A DNA stretch of 64,000 nucleotides from Bdellovibrionales bacterium Ga0074139 (lineage in GTDB: Bacteria > Bdellovibrionota > Bdellovibrionia > Bdellovibrionales > Bdellovibrionaceae). A program made the position numbers and the translations under genes. This document shows positions 46,472 through 56,991 of this stretch, in pieces. Under the pieces are notes generated by a model. It was not told the DNA's origin, did no database searches, and saw nothing but the letters and a program-made list of their open reading frames with translations. Position 1 is the stretch's first letter. Each line of letters starts with the position of its first letter. Location: positions 62,001 through 126,000 of the forward strand of contig LNEB01000015.1 of the NCBI GenBank assembly GCA_001464795.1. The letters run 5' to 3'.

Positions 46472-47979
46472 TAATCTAAAATCCGAACAACTTCATTTCT
46501 CCACCATCGACCCGTACTTTTCAGCTCATCTACGTTTGTAAACTCTTGCTTTACTAGCTGCAGTCTTACGAATTTTGGTGGGGCTTCAGGAAATGGATTT
46601 TCTTTTAATAAATTTAAGACCGCTTGATTACCTTCCAGTAATTTTTGTGGAAGATCTTGAACGCTTAAACGACGTGCAAAAAAAGCCAAAGCAGATCGAT
46701 CTATTTTATCAATTGGATTAGCTGCAAACGCTTGCACAAGACCCAGGTAAAATATTTGGTGATCAATTCTGGACTGAAAAGGAGCGTAGTTCCCTGCTAT
46801 TTGAGTCTCACTTGAAGGCTTATAAATAAATTCGTAGTTTTTCCAATTTTCATTATCGTTGGATCCTTGAACCACAACATCATGGCGATTTTTGGGTAAG
46901 TGACTAAAAAGATCGTAAGGAAAACTCAATTTTGCCATCAACGCAAGACGAGTGGCTTTTATAAACAAATCAGGAAGAACAGGATGAGTTTTTTTAAAGG
47001 TCCAAGTCACATCACAAAAACTAGCTTGTGGTGGTCTAGTTACCATATTCACTATCCAAAAACTTCCAATTAGACTCAGAAAAATCATCGCCGGATAAAT
47101 AATTATTTTTTTTGCTCTTAGATTCTGAGGACCATAAAATTTTTCTCGAGGCTTTATTTTTTTTAAGACAGGAAACGTTTTAAGATCCAAATCGTTTAAA
47201 ATCGCAAGACACATCACAATCACTAGGAATTGAAAATATCCATAATTGCCAGAAAAAAATAATCCCAGCATAAACAAGGTTAATATATAAAAAATAGCCT
47301 TTCTAAAAGCTGTTAACTTTTTGGGTATAAAAATAAAGAAGGGAATCAAGCACTCCACAACAAGAGTTATGATAGCAAAAATCTGATGAAATAAATCAGG
47401 AAGCTGATACAACCACCAAGAGATTCGGTTGGGCATGGGCTGATTCAGTAAATAATTTTTTACAAAAAGCAGGTTCTGCCAACTTGGATCATCACTGACT
47501 AATTTTACATAACCCATCATGAAAAAAAGCCGAAACACTAGAAACTGAATGAACAGTAAAACGTATTTGCTGTCGGTGCGTAAGCAAGTCAGAAGAATGG
47601 TGCAAAAGCCCATTTCCATTAGCAGAAGATCCCAGATATAGTGAAAGTAACTTAATCCCACTGCACAAATGGAAGTAAATAAGATCCAAGTACATAATGA
47701 TATCCAGGTTTTGTGAACTCCTAGCAGCATTAAAGACGAAAAGACGACTCCTAGTAAACAAAGAATCTGTATAAAAATATTGGAATCATTCAACCACAGC
47801 AAAGTAAATGGATAAAGTTTTAGAGTTTTTGCAGCGACAGCTAACCCATCGGGCCCAATGATTCCAGGCAACTGGTAAAATAGGCTAATAAATGCAATGA
47901 GGTAGATCAGTCCTATTCCGCGAATTATCAGCTGAGCCAATTGAGTGTTAGAATAAGGATTGATTTGCATTGCTGTCAT
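46471..47979 (-). CDS. Lipase maturation factor family protein
   Basis: The 502-aa membrane protein has about eight TM helices in the first 330 residues and the family hallmark block MMGYVKLVSDDPSWQNLLFV, NQPMPNRISWWLYQLPDLFH. A soluble C-terminal domain (NYAPFQSRIDHQIFYLGLVQ, VRLQLVKQEFTNVDELKSTG) is also typical of LMF proteins. LMF1 in animals is a chaperone for lipases; the role of bacterial members is unknown. It runs towards the fic cassette. Confidence 0.86.
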   Translation of the reverse strand: MTAMQINPYSNTQLAQLIIRGIGLIYLIAFISLFYQLPGIIGPDGLAVAAKTLKLYPFTLLWLNDSNIFIQILCLLGVVFSSLMLLGVHKTWISLCTWILFTSICAVGLSYFHYIWDLLLMEMGFCTILLTCLRTDSKYVLLFIQFLVFRLFFMMGYVKLVSDDPSWQNLLFVKNYLLNQPMPNRISWWLYQLPDLFHQIFAIITLVVECLIPFFIFIPKKLTAFRKAIFYILTLFMLGLFFSGNYGYFQFLVIVMCLAILNDLDLKTFPVLKKIKPREKFYGPQNLRAKKIIIYPAMIFLSLIGSFWIVNMVTRPPQASFCDVTWTFKKTHPVLPDLFIKATRLALMAKLSFPYDLFSHLPKNRHDVVVQGSNDNENWKNYEFIYKPSSETQIAGNYAPFQSRIDHQIFYLGLVQAFAANPIDKIDRSALAFFARRLSVQDLPQKLLEGNQAVLNLLKENPFPEAPPKFVRLQLVKQEFTNVDELKSTGRWWRNEVVRILD

Positions 47980-48051
47980 GCCAGAGCCTCATCTTGACCC
48001 CAATCCGAGAAGTGGTAAAGATTATTGCAAACCTAACAAATAAAGGTCCTG

Positions 48052-49500
48052 ATGCGTTCAAAAATGCCTGATCTCAATAAAATCTCTCCCAGCTTTTGTG
48101 CCGCCAAATGGTTAAACGTGACTATTAGGTTACAAAATGGCCATAACCATTCTTGTCATCATCCTGTCCCTCATAAAATAGATCTCGAAGAAGTTAAGAA
48201 AAATCCAGGTGCCCTTCATGATACTCAATTCAAAAAAGAACAGCGAAAGCTAATGCTCGAAGGCACTCGCCCACCCGAGTGTGTTTATTGCTGGAAAGTA
48301 GAAGATCTACCAGGCGATCAGATCAGTGATCGTTTTATAAAATCAAATGAGTTCTGGGCTCGACCCTATATCAATGAAATAGCAAAAAAAACCTGGGATC
48401 AGGCCTCACCTCCGACTTACTTAGAAGTGTCTTTTTCAAATCTGTGTAATTTTAAATGTGCCTATTGCTTTCCTGACTCTTCATCAAAATGGATGAGCGA
48501 GATTCAAGAGTTTGGTCCCTACCCCACTTCCGATCAATACGGAACTATGAAATACGAAGGTAAAGATAGTAACATTCCTTTGCCGGATGATAATAATCCT
48601 TACGTTGATGCTTTTTGGAAATGGATTCCAGATGTATTTACAAATCTGAAGGTCCTTAGGGTTACTGGTGGAGAGCCTTTGTTATCTAAAGATTGTTTGA
48701 AGCTGATTGATTTTATCAAACAAAATCCAAACCCTGATTTGAACTTTTCGCTGAATTCTAATCTTGGTGTTCCCAGTCACTTAGTTGAAAAAATGATGCT
48801 GAATTTAACAGGGCTTATATCAGAGAAAAAAATTAAAAACAGCCAGATATTTACAAGCCTGGACACATGGGGATCGCATGCCGAGTATCTTCGATTCGGA
48901 CTGGATCTGGATTTGTGGAAAAAAAATCTCGATATCGTGCTTCAACATTCTGCAAAACTAGAAGTCAGAATTATGGTGGCCTTTAATGCTTTAAGCGTAT
49001 TTCGTTTTAAAGAGTTCTTAAAGTTCGTAATGAAAAAAAGAAAGCAGTACAAAACAGCTCCACTTGTAGACATTTCTATTTTGCAATTTCCTGATTTTTT
49101 AAATCTTCTTCTTCTTGAAGAAAAAGACAAAGAGCACATTTATGAATGTGTTCAGTATATGGAAGCTCATTCCGATAAAAATGTTCCCTATGGATTTAAA
49201 ATGATGGAAATTCTAAAACTAAAAAGAATATGGGAATATTCAAAAATAAAAAAATCAGACGAAGAACTTTTAAGACTTCGAAAAGATTTTATGAAATATG
49301 TAACTGAATACGACCGAAGAAAAAAAGTGGATATTTTTGAAATGATCCCAGAAATTTATCCAGCCATGAAAAAATGGCAGCAAGAACAAAACCTAGCTTT
49401 AAAAACGATGGATTTTAAAAAGAACATCGATTGGCAATTGCGACACAATCTTCCAGTTCGATTCAGAAATTTAACTTCTAAAGTGCTTGATACCTTTTAA
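48052..49500 (+). CDS. Twitch-domain radical SAM protein
   Basis: The 482-aa protein has the radical SAM motif SNLCNFKCAYCF (Cys 132, 136, 139) and an N-terminal CVYCW (Cys 77, 80) plus C16 and C35 that probably ligate further metal or clusters. The barrel shows LRVTGGEPLLSKDCLKLIDF. It shares the plan of the enzyme at 42633 (N-terminal CxxCW, then CxxxCxxC) and is probably a paralogue with a different substrate. Its 3' end overlaps the convergent gene at 49471 by 30 bp. Confidence 0.82.
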   Translation: MRSKMPDLNKISPSFCAAKWLNVTIRLQNGHNHSCHHPVPHKIDLEEVKKNPGALHDTQFKKEQRKLMLEGTRPPECVYCWKVEDLPGDQISDRFIKSNEFWARPYINEIAKKTWDQASPPTYLEVSFSNLCNFKCAYCFPDSSSKWMSEIQEFGPYPTSDQYGTMKYEGKDSNIPLPDDNNPYVDAFWKWIPDVFTNLKVLRVTGGEPLLSKDCLKLIDFIKQNPNPDLNFSLNSNLGVPSHLVEKMMLNLTGLISEKKIKNSQIFTSLDTWGSHAEYLRFGLDLDLWKKNLDIVLQHSAKLEVRIMVAFNALSVFRFKEFLKFVMKKRKQYKTAPLVDISILQFPDFLNLLLLEEKDKEHIYECVQYMEAHSDKNVPYGFKMMEILKLKRIWEYSKIKKSDEELLRLRKDFMKYVTEYDRRKKVDIFEMIPEIYPAMKKWQQEQNLALKTMDFKKNIDWQLRHNLPVRFRNLTSKVLDTF

Positions 49501-50364
49501 GGTCGAATTTTGTAGCATTTCTCTGTATTGTTTTTGCACCTCTGGCTTGGCATTAAAGTCATTCACCAATCGGGCGACCTGGACAGAACCAAGAGCGATT
49601 CGAGGGTCATTAATTTTGATCGGCCAGCGATCTTCACCAAACTCGTGGTAGAAATTTTTAAATTGAGTATCAAATTTTGATAGCTCTTCTTCTGTGGATC
49701 TCAATGTGGATCCAAAGTGAAACAAACTATCGGCTGCAATTTCGTACTGACTTAGAATTTGGTTATTGGGAACATTTCTATCATTGGCCCAAAAAATTTC
49801 TAGTGGATGCCGACCCACGTGGGGATAGTGGCTAACCACCTCACCAAAAAATTGGCTTTTGGAAAATAAATTCCATTCTTCATCTTTGATATTGTACCGG
49901 GGGCTACTTTTAAAACATAAAGCCAAGTGAGCCAATTCAATGCCCCACTTTTTTCGGCACTCTTCCTGGCCATAGTAAGATTCTAGATAATGAATAAGAT
50001 CATTGTATTCACTGAGTGCTAAAATTCTATCTTTTCTGCTTTCAGATCTTTCGTGTTCAGGAAAATGCACATGCAGCTTGTTCACACTTTCCTTGGGTTT
50101 TTCTGGATTGAAGTGATCTGTGATTTTGGGTGATACAAACGTATTTAAGAAATCGATGAGTTCTTGAAGCCTAGCAATTTTTTGAGACAGTTGTTCTTTT
50201 GAAATATTAAAATTATTAAAAATGTCCCGGCCTGGCCTTAGATCATTTAACTCCTGGGACTGAAAGCTTTTGTACCATTTGTTGGCAAAACTATGATTAT
50301 TCAGCTCATAACAGACAGAAAAGTTTTCTTCTTTAGAACTCACTAAATTTAATTCAAATCTCAT
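49471..50364 (-). CDS. Hypothetical protein next to radical SAM gene
   Basis: The 297-aa product is hydrophilic, with no signal peptide and no TM helix. Features seen are HFPEHERSESRKDRILALSE, SSPRYNIKDEEWNLFSK and DPRIALGSVQVARLVNDFN. I do not recognise the family. It overlaps the radical SAM gene convergently by 30 bp and is divergent from the FemAB-like gene with only 37 bp between. Both neighbours may share its pathway, but that is inference. Confidence 0.62.
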   Translation of the reverse strand: MRFELNLVSSKEENFSVCYELNNHSFANKWYKSFQSQELNDLRPGRDIFNNFNISKEQLSQKIARLQELIDFLNTFVSPKITDHFNPEKPKESVNKLHVHFPEHERSESRKDRILALSEYNDLIHYLESYYGQEECRKKWGIELAHLALCFKSSPRYNIKDEEWNLFSKSQFFGEVVSHYPHVGRHPLEIFWANDRNVPNNQILSQYEIAADSLFHFGSTLRSTEEELSKFDTQFKNFYHEFGEDRWPIKINDPRIALGSVQVARLVNDFNAKPEVQKQYREMLQNSTLKGIKHFRS

Positions 50365-50401
50365 TTCGCTAAATAATCATGTATTTAACGCTTCTGTCAA
50401 A

Positions 50402-51439
50402 GTGAGCTCAATGCGTAATTGGGCCCCATTAAGCCTAAGGTCTTATTTCAACTTAATCACCCCTGGACTGTTCAAAATCCCAGATCTGTTAGACAATTAT
50501 AAGATGCAAATTGATCTTTCACTTAGGACCCTTCACGAATGGCAAGAGCTTTTAAAAAACTCAAGCTCTGCCAACTGGATGCAAACCTGGGCCTACGCTC
50601 AAGCCAGTCTTAAGAAAGATTTTATACCCTCTCGAATGGCGACTGTTAATGACGATCAAAATCAAGTGATCGCACTTTTTGCTTTTCAAAGAATTAAGCT
50701 GGGACCCTTTCAATATGTCAGGATTAATCGTGGTCCTTTGTGGCTTCACCGAAAACCCACGGAAGATGATCTTCTTAATTTTGCTAAAGCCCTTCGTCAG
50801 CACTTTCCAAAATCCTTTTTTTCAAGAATCAAGTGGCTTGCCGAATTTGAGCCCACACCTCAAGGCTATGAAAAATTATCAGAATTGCAGTTTCAACTAA
50901 CAACACAAAAATTTGAAACCTCATGGGTGAACTTAAAGATCCCCCAAGATCAATTGAGAAAAAAGCTAAGGCAAAAATGGCGCAACAGTCTGAACAAATT
51001 TGAAAAATCAGATGTGGTTATTCGTGTGGATTCATCGCTTGATCACTTAGATCCTTTTCTCAATTTTTATGAGCTTTATAAAAAGCAAAAAAATTATAAA
51101 GGTCCCACAAGAGATTTTCTTAGAATTGAACTGGCCAATGCTTTTAGGCAAAAAGAAGCCACTTTATTTTGGGCTCTGCAAGATGGCCTTCCTATCGCGG
51201 GTCTTGCTATTCACCATCACGGAAAAAATGTTTCCTACCGGGCCAGCTTTAATTCAGAACAAGGCAAAATAACCAACGCCCATTATGGATTGATCTGGAA
51301 AGTGATCACTCACTATCAAACTCTGGGCTTTGAGCGCTTTGATTTAGGTGGACTGTTACCTGATGAGGCCGATGGTCTGACCCATTTTAAAATGGGTCTC
51401 AATGGTGAGTATCAAAAATCACCGATCTTGATTGGCTAA
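50402..51439 (+). CDS. FemAB/GNAT-family aminoacyl- or acyltransferase-like protein
   Basis: The product of 345 aa (GTG start) or 311 aa (ATG 50504) has the FemAB-like twin GNAT layout: LHEWQELLKNSSSANWMQTW at the first fold, QLRKKLRQKWRNSLNKFEKS joining the folds, and FWALQDGLPIAGLAIHHHGK, YHGLIWKVI-type and FDLGGLLPDEADGLTHFKMG in the second. FemAB enzymes add amino acids to the peptidoglycan stem or move acyl groups from aminoacyl-tRNA. Which start is used is unsettled; no strong ribosome-binding site supports either. Confidence 0.75.
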   Translation: MSSMRNWAPLSLRSYFNLITPGLFKIPDLLDNYKMQIDLSLRTLHEWQELLKNSSSANWMQTWAYAQASLKKDFIPSRMATVNDDQNQVIALFAFQRIKLGPFQYVRINRGPLWLHRKPTEDDLLNFAKALRQHFPKSFFSRIKWLAEFEPTPQGYEKLSELQFQLTTQKFETSWVNLKIPQDQLRKKLRQKWRNSLNKFEKSDVVIRVDSSLDHLDPFLNFYELYKKQKNYKGPTRDFLRIELANAFRQKEATLFWALQDGLPIAGLAIHHHGKNVSYRASFNSEQGKITNAHYGLIWKVITHYQTLGFERFDLGGLLPDEADGLTHFKMGLNGEYQKSPILIG

Positions 51440-51445
51440 TTTAAT

Positions 51446-51919
51446 TTAGTAAAGCGTTCTATCGCCCTTAGCGGTCCAGGCTTTAAAAACCTTTAAAGCT
51501 TCGTCGTGGGAAATTTGTGTCATTGTGATTTTACGCTGCTCGATGGGTTTCGGAACCTCTTGATAAATAAAATCATCATCGAAGTCGATATCAGCAGCAT
51601 CTTTTCGAGTGTTCGCATAATAAATTTTATCAAGCCTGGCCCAGTAGATAGCAGCTAAACACATGGGGCAGGGTTCACAGCTTGTGTAAATCTCGGCTCC
51701 ACTTAAATCAAAGCAGCCTAAATTTTGTGAAGCTTTTCTGATGGCCTGAACTTCGGCATGGGCTGTGGGATCATTGGTGGATAAAACCTGATTCCAACCT
51801 TCACTGATGATTTTTCCGTCTTTGACGATCACAGCCCCGAAAGGACCTCCGTGACCGGCGGTCATATGTTCATGGGAAAGGTCGATGGCTTTTTTCATAA
51901 AATCAGCTGGCTTTTTCAT
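51446..51919 (-). CDS. guaD: Guanine-deaminase-type nucleoside deaminase
   Basis: The 157-aa zinc enzyme has the CDA motifs HAEVQAI (metal His and catalytic Glu) and CEPCPMC (two metal Cys). DFDDDFIYQEV and a C-terminal KGDRTLY ending match the guanine deaminase subfamily. It converts guanine to xanthine and ammonia. tRNA-specific adenosine deaminase TadA is the alternative, but the YANTRKDAADIDFDD region and C-terminus favour guanine deaminase. Confidence 0.85.
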   Translation of the reverse strand: MKKPADFMKKAIDLSHEHMTAGHGGPFGAVIVKDGKIISEGWNQVLSTNDPTAHAEVQAIRKASQNLGCFDLSGAEIYTSCEPCPMCLAAIYWARLDKIYYANTRKDAADIDFDDDFIYQEVPKPIEQRKITMTQISHDEALKVFKAWTAKGDRTLY

Positions 51920-51957
51920 AGGCCCGTCAGATTCCTGCAGCTAGAGTAAAGAGTCAA

Positions 51958-54900
51958 CTACTGAGGGACCCACTTTTTTGCTTCATCAGGGCTGATTTTA
52001 CGAATTTTTGCATATTCTTCTAGTTGATCATCACCGATGGGACCTACGTGAAAATACTTCGAATCTGCGTGATGAAAATAAATTCCACTGACAGAACTGG
52101 CCGGTGACATCGCTAAGTTTTCTGTCAACTGAATGCCCGTTCGTTTTTCCACATCCAAATGTTTCCAGATTTGTAGTTTTGTTGTGTGATCAGGACAGGC
52201 CGGATACCCGGGCGCAGGCCTTAGACCCCTATACTTTTCTAAAATTAAATCAGTGGGCGATAAATCTTCTTTAAGTCCGTAACCATGAGAAACTCGAACT
52301 TTTTTATGAGTCCACTCGGCTAAGCTTTCAGCCAATCGATCCGAAATGGCTTTTAGCATGATGCAGTTGTAGTCATCATTTTTTTCTTTTAAGTCATTGG
52401 CCATATTTTCTAATTCAAAGCCACTGGTCACGGCAAAAAATCCGATGCTATCAAACAGGCCTGTACTTTTAGGTGCAATAAAATCAGCTAAACAATAATA
52501 CATGCCAGAGCTTGCATTTTTTTGCTTTTGTTGACGAAGAAAAACCAACTGATCAATGGGTTTATTTTTTTCATCAAACAAAGTGACTGTTTCATATTCA
52601 CTTTGTGCTTTAAAAAAGCCCACACAAACTTTGGGTTGAAAAATTCTTAGCTTTTGAATTTTATCTAACCACTCATTGGCCTCTTGAAACAATTGCTTGG
52701 CTTGCTCGCTAGAATTTTTATTTTCTAAAATCTGTGGGTAGGTTCCTTTAAGGCCCCAAGTCCAAAAAAACGGAGACCAATCAATCAGCTCACGGATTTC
52801 ATGAAAACTAGGTCTTAAATCAAAAACGCCGTACTCGTGAGGTCTTGCAATTGCACTTTCAGAGAATTGAAGTTTCGGTTTTTTCTCTCGGGCAGTTAAT
52901 AGCGGAACTAAAGGGTCACTGACTTTATTTAAATAGCTTTCGCGGATCTCATCGTACTGCTTTTTATAATCAATTCTGTGCTGAGTTTTTTTCTCGCTTA
53001 ATAACTTCGAGCAAGCCTCAATCACCAATGAAGCATCTGACACATGCACCACGGGCCCCGTGTAATGCGGAGAAATTTTAACAGCCGTGTGCACAAGTGA
53101 AGTGGTCGCTCCACCAATCAGCAGTGGAATATCAAAGCCCTGATCAGTCATGGCTTTTGCGTTAATCATCATCTCATCCAAAGATGGAGTGATCAGTCCA
53201 CTTAAGCCAATCATATCAGCCTTTTCATCCAATGCTGATTGCAAAATCTTTTGCACTGGTACCATCACACCTAAATCCACAACACGGTAACCGTTACAAG
53301 CCAGCACCACGCCTACGATATTTTTTCCAATGTCATGCACATCACCTTTCACCGTCGCTAAAACCACGGTGCCTTGATTTTGTGTCTCCCCTTTGTTTTT
53401 TTCCATATAGGGCTCAAGATGTGCAACAGCTTTTTTCATGACCCGGGCGCTTTTCACCACTTGTGGTAAAAACATTTTACCTTGACCAAACAAGTCACCC
53501 ACAACTCGCATGCCGTCCATTAAGGGGCCTTCGATAATATCGAGTGGCCTTGGAATATTTTGTCTGACCTCTTCCACATCAGTTTCGATAAATTCATCAA
53601 TTCCTTTAACAAGAGCGTATTTGATTCGCTCATGGGCACTTTGTTTACGCCACTCATTTTGATTGTCTAATTTTTTTAAAGTCGAACCTTGAGAGGCATG
53701 GGCCTGCGACCATAAAATTAAAGCATCCGTGGCTTGAGCATGCTTGTTCCAAATAACATCTTCACATAATTTTTTAAGCTCAGGATCAATTTGGTCATAC
53801 ACTTGTAGCATTCCAGCATTGACGATACCCATATCAAGGCCCGCTTGAATCGAGTGATACAAAAATACGGTGTGCAAGGCTTCACGGACTTGATTTTGAC
53901 CACGAAAACTAAAAGACAAATTAGAAATTCCACCAGAAGTTAAAACTCCCGGGCACAAAGTTTTTAAATCTCTTAAAGATTCAATAAAGTCTTTGGCGTA
54001 ATCGTTGTGCTCACTCATGCCAGTTGCGATGGCTAAAACGTTCAAGTCAAAAATAATATCTGTGGGTGAAAAGCCCACTTGATTAACCAATAAATCATAG
54101 GCTCTTTTACAAATTTGAAGTCTGTGATCTTTTGTGACCGCTTGGCCTGTTTCATCAAAGGCCATAATGACAACAGAGGCACCCAATTTATAAACTTCCC
54201 GGGCTTGTTGTAGAAATAATTCTTCGCCTTCTTTAAGTGACAGTGAATTCACCACACTTCGGCCTTGGGTGACTTTCAGGCCTTGCACAATCACATCAAA
54301 TTTAGATGAGTCCACCATCATGGGAACTTTTGAGATATCAGGCTCACTTGCGATCAGATTCAAAAACTCTTTCATCAAGTGTTTGGAATCCATCATGCCT
54401 TCATCAAAATTTACGTCCAGGATGTTCGCTCCACCTTCGACTTGTTGGCGAGCCACTTTTAAAGCCTCATCCAGTTTATTTTCTTGAATCAATTTTAAAA
54501 ACTTTGGGGAACCCGTCACATTCGTTCGCTCGCCCACCATGATGAAGGACCTGTCGCCAGTCCACTTTAAGTTAAGAGGCTCTAAGCCTGATAGATTCAT
54601 GGTTTGCTCTTCGATACTGGGAAGTTTCGGCAATTTTCGAGGTTTTTGCGGACGAATTTTATCAACGATGGCTTTTAAATGTGTCGGTGTACTTCCGCAG
54701 CAACCACCGATAATACTTAAATGTCCTTTTTCAGACATTTTGGAAATGGTGCTGGCCATACTTTCAGGCGTTTCATCGTAGCCCGTGGGACTTAAAGGGT
54801 TGGGAAGTCCAGCATTGGGGTAGCAGCTGACATGGCAATTGGCGATACGTGATAGGTCTGCCACATGAGGCGCCATCAAATCTGCACCCAGGGCGCAGTT

Positions 54901-55644
54901 GATGCCTACACTTAGGGGTTTTGCGTGTCTGACGGCATTCCAAAAAGCTTCAACGGTTTGGCCTGATAAAGTTCTTCCCGATTGATCTGTGATGGTCACA
55001 GAAATCATCAAAGGAATTTTTTCTTTTCTTTTTTCTTCTAGATTTTGGATCGCATACAAACAGGCTTTTAAATTCAAAGTGTCAAAAACAGTTTCGGGTA
55101 AAAGAAGATCGGCTCCACCTAGAAGTAAATTTTCAGCTTGTTCATAGTAGGCTTGTACCAATTCATCAAAATCAACCGCACGGTAGCCTGGTCTATTCAC
55201 ATCTGGGGAAAGTGAGGCTGTTCTGTTGGTGGGCCCGATGGCGCCGGCGACGTAACATTTTCTACCAGGATTTTTTTTCATAAAATCCACACAAGCTTTT
55301 TTAGCCAAAGCTGCTGCTTTTTGATTCAGTTCGGGGATGATATGTTCCAGGCCGTAATCCGCTTGTGCGATGGTAGTGCTATTAAAAGTATTGGTTTCAA
55401 TAATGTCACAGCCCGCTTCTAAGTACTGGGTGTGAATTTCATAAATTACTTCTGGTTTAGTAATAACTAGTAAATCATTATTGCCTTTTAGGTCTTTATT
55501 GTGATTTTGAAATCGATCCCCACGAAAATCTTTTTCATTCAGGTGGTACTGCTGAACCATGGTGCCCATGGCACCATCAAGAAATAGGATTTCAGTTTCC
55601 AGGCGCTTTTGAATTTCAAGGGTGATGGCCGATTCTTTAATCAT
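51958..55644 (-). CDS. metH: Cobalamin-dependent methionine synthase MetH
   Basis: The 1228-aa protein has all four modules. The homocysteine-binding barrel (about 1-335) has GINCALG and [10 protein letters not shown] zinc ligands. The pterin domain (about 345-640) has [11 protein letters not shown]12-cap and B12-binding domains (about 650-890) contain [10 protein letters not shown] with the cobalt His. The activation domain (about 910-1228) has [13 protein letters not shown] and [11 protein letters not shown]. It moves the methyl group of methyltetrahydrofolate to homocysteine. metF, which makes that methyl donor, is 250 bp upstream. Confidence 0.97.
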   Translation of the reverse strand: MIKESAITLEIQKRLETEILFLDGAMGTMVQQYHLNEKDFRGDRFQNHNKDLKGNNDLLVITKPEVIYEIHTQYLEAGCDIIETNTFNSTTIAQADYGLEHIIPELNQKAAALAKKACVDFMKKNPGRKCYVAGAIGPTNRTASLSPDVNRPGYRAVDFDELVQAYYEQAENLLLGGADLLLPETVFDTLNLKACLYAIQNLEEKRKEKIPLMISVTITDQSGRTLSGQTVEAFWNAVRHAKPLSVGINCALGADLMAPHVADLSRIANCHVSCYPNAGLPNPLSPTGYDETPESMASTISKMSEKGHLSIIGGCCGSTPTHLKAIVDKIRPQKPRKLPKLPSIEEQTMNLSGLEPLNLKWTGDRSFIMVGERTNVTGSPKFLKLIQENKLDEALKVARQQVEGGANILDVNFDEGMMDSKHLMKEFLNLIASEPDISKVPMMVDSSKFDVIVQGLKVTQGRSVVNSLSLKEGEELFLQQAREVYKLGASVVIMAFDETGQAVTKDHRLQICKRAYDLLVNQVGFSPTDIIFDLNVLAIATGMSEHNDYAKDFIESLRDLKTLCPGVLTSGGISNLSFSFRGQNQVREALHTVFLYHSIQAGLDMGIVNAGMLQVYDQIDPELKKLCEDVIWNKHAQATDALILWSQAHASQGSTLKKLDNQNEWRKQSAHERIKYALVKGIDEFIETDVEEVRQNIPRPLDIIEGPLMDGMRVVGDLFGQGKMFLPQVVKSARVMKKAVAHLEPYMEKNKGETQNQGTVVLATVKGDVHDIGKNIVGVVLACNGYRVVDLGVMVPVQKILQSALDEKADMIGLSGLITPSLDEMMINAKAMTDQGFDIPLLIGGATTSLVHTAVKISPHYTGPVVHVSDASLVIEACSKLLSEKKTQHRIDYKKQYDEIRESYLNKVSDPLVPLLTAREKKPKLQFSESAIARPHEYGVFDLRPSFHEIRELIDWSPFFWTWGLKGTYPQILENKNSSEQAKQLFQEANEWLDKIQKLRIFQPKVCVGFFKAQSEYETVTLFDEKNKPIDQLVFLRQQKQKNASSGMYYCLADFIAPKSTGLFDSIGFFAVTSGFELENMANDLKEKNDDYNCIMLKAISDRLAESLAEWTHKKVRVSHGYGLKEDLSPTDLILEKYRGLRPAPGYPACPDHTTKLQIWKHLDVEKRTGIQLTENLAMSPASSVSGIYFHHADSKYFHVGPIGDDQLEEYAKIRKISPDEAKKWVPQ

Positions 55645-55692
55645 GACATAGTGATAACGAGTTCAAGGGCTCACCACAAGTTGAAAATGCAA

Positions 55693-55723
55693 AGAGCGAG
55701 TAGGCCCCTGGCACACTCGCTCT
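55693..55723. promoter_or_regulatory. Leader hairpin 1 of the small-peptide unit (or minus-strand terminator)
   Basis: Agagcgagt (55693-55701) and actcgctct (55715-55723) make a perfect 9-bp stem with a C-rich loop, about 40 bp before the 39-aa gene. On the minus strand the stem is followed by TTTGCATTTT, so it could also end metF or an antisense RNA. The unit at 56992-57023 repeats this structure and the TTTGCATTTT. Confidence 0.65.
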
Positions 55724-55732
55724 TAATGAGTC

Positions 55733-55765
55733 TTCATCTGTCCCTAAAAAGGAGCTTCAGATGAA
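55733..55765 (+). promoter_or_regulatory. Start-codon-occluding hairpin of the 39-aa peptide
   Basis: Ttcatctg (55733-55740) pairs perfectly with cagatgaa (55758-55765), which contains the ATG of the 39-aa gene. TCC/GGA pairing inside would also cover the GGAG ribosome-binding site. The mRNA would need to be opened or cut to be translated, as in type I toxin mRNAs. Activity is inferred. Confidence 0.55.
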
Positions 55766-55880
55766 AAATCTTTCCCTACCAAGTAAGGGACTGATCGGAA
55801 AGTTACTCAAAATTTTGAGTGAAATTTTGAAATTAGTTCTGCTAATTTTAGAAATTCTCAAAAAGATACGCGATTTCTAA
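55761..55880 (+). CDS. Cationic amphipathic peptide 1 (39 aa), TisB-like candidate
   Basis: An ATG with AAAAAGGAG 6 bp upstream opens 40 codons to TAA. The product includes IGKLLKILSEILKLVLLILE (residues 12-31). It has 8 basic and 3 acidic residues and charged positions every 3-4 residues along one helix face (K14, K17, E21, K24, E31, K35). The paralogue at 57063 aligns without gaps: 19 of 30 residues are identical, while 6 of 11 identical core codons differ synonymously. That signals real coding selection. It resembles the SOS toxin TisB (ILKLIVAALQLLDAVLKYL). The target membrane role is inferred. Strand is opposite to metH and metF. Confidence 0.72.
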   Translation: MKNLSLPSKGLIGKLLKILSEILKLVLLILEILKKIRDF

Positions 55881-55897
55881 GGGCTTAAGGATCTTAC

Positions 55898-56854
55898 CTA
55901 AATCCCCAATTTACCGAAAATATTTTTCACTTGAGTGGTGTCATTCATAATATAAAAATGTAAAGCCGGTACACCGAAGCTTAACAGTTGCTCGCATTGT
56001 TTTAATGACCAACGCATGCCTATTTCTTCCACGTGACTGGGGTTTTCCACTAGTTCATCCACAAGCGGAGTCGGCAAATCCACATGAAAAGTTTTCGGCA
56101 AAGACGTCATCTGAGCCATCGACTTAATGACTTTTAAACCAGGAATGATGGGCACTTGAATACCGATATCACGGCAGGATTTAACAAATTCAAAATATTT
56201 TTCGTTATCAAAAAACATCTGTGTCACAACGTAATCCGCACCGGCATCCACTTTGGCTTTTAAGGCTTGCAGATCCATTTTCATATTAGCGGCTTCAAAA
56301 TGTTTTTCAGGATAGCCTGCCACGCCCACACAAAAATCCAGTGGGGCCGAGTCAGAGATGTCTTCCAAAAAGTGACCACGACGAAGCTCGCAGGTTTGTT
56401 TCACAAGGTCAGAGGCATGTTGATTCACAGATCTGGATTTTGAAATTTCTTTGGCGTAATTGGGACCGTCACCGCGCAAAGCTAAAACATTATGAATTCC
56501 CAAATAATGAAGCTCGATCAGTGCATCTTCAGTTTCTTCCCGGGAATAACCCTTACATAAAATATGGGCCACAGTGTCGATCTTAAAGCGGTTTTGAATA
56601 ATGCCGCAAATTCCTAAGGTGCCTGGGCGCTTTTTATAAATTCTTTTCTCGACGGTGCCGTCCGATTTTTCATGATAGTAGGCCATCGAAGAGTGCGACG
56701 TCACATCGATCCATGCAGGATTTAGCGGAGCCAGCACTTCCACTGATTCGATGATTTCCTGAGCTGATTTACCTCGTGGTGGAGGCACGATTTCACAGGA
56801 AAACAGGGGTTGTTTTTGACTTTGCGCTTTTGCGATGTGTTCGATGACTTTCAT
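55898..56854 (-). CDS. metF: Methylenetetrahydrofolate reductase
   Basis: ATG 56854 gives a 318-aa protein; a TTG at 56890 would add twelve residues with no support. The MetF barrel shows FSCEIVPPPRGKSAQEII (catalytic Glu), VLALRGDGPNYAKEI, FCVGVAGYPEKHFEA, ADYVVTQMFFDNEKYFEFVK and GLKVIKSMAQM. With FAD it reduces methylene-THF to methyl-THF for MetH. It is separated from metH by 253 bp that hold the peptide 1 gene on the other strand, so metF and metH may not be one transcript. Confidence 0.92.
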   Translation of the reverse strand: MKVIEHIAKAQSQKQPLFSCEIVPPPRGKSAQEIIESVEVLAPLNPAWIDVTSHSSMAYYHEKSDGTVEKRIYKKRPGTLGICGIIQNRFKIDTVAHILCKGYSREETEDALIELHYLGIHNVLALRGDGPNYAKEISKSRSVNQHASDLVKQTCELRRGHFLEDISDSAPLDFCVGVAGYPEKHFEAANMKMDLQALKAKVDAGADYVVTQMFFDNEKYFEFVKSCRDIGIQVPIIPGLKVIKSMAQMTSLPKTFHVDLPTPLVDELVENPSHVEEIGMRWSLKQCEQLLSFGVPALHFYIMNDTTQVKNIFGKLGI

Positions 56855-56991
56855 AATCTTTGTTGTAGGGCCTTGCAGTGAGCGGGGCAACGAGAATTTT
56901 TAGAGCTGGTGCTCGAGCATCCGACATCCGTTTTGAAAAAGATGTATCAAAGTAACAAAATCATATTGGGCTAGGTTCTCAAAATGCAAAA

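Noticed and set aside
55645-55897. SAM or cobalamin riboswitch before metH or metF
   Set aside because: No conserved B12-box or SAM-riboswitch core was seen in the upstream stretches; the structures there belong to the peptide leaders.
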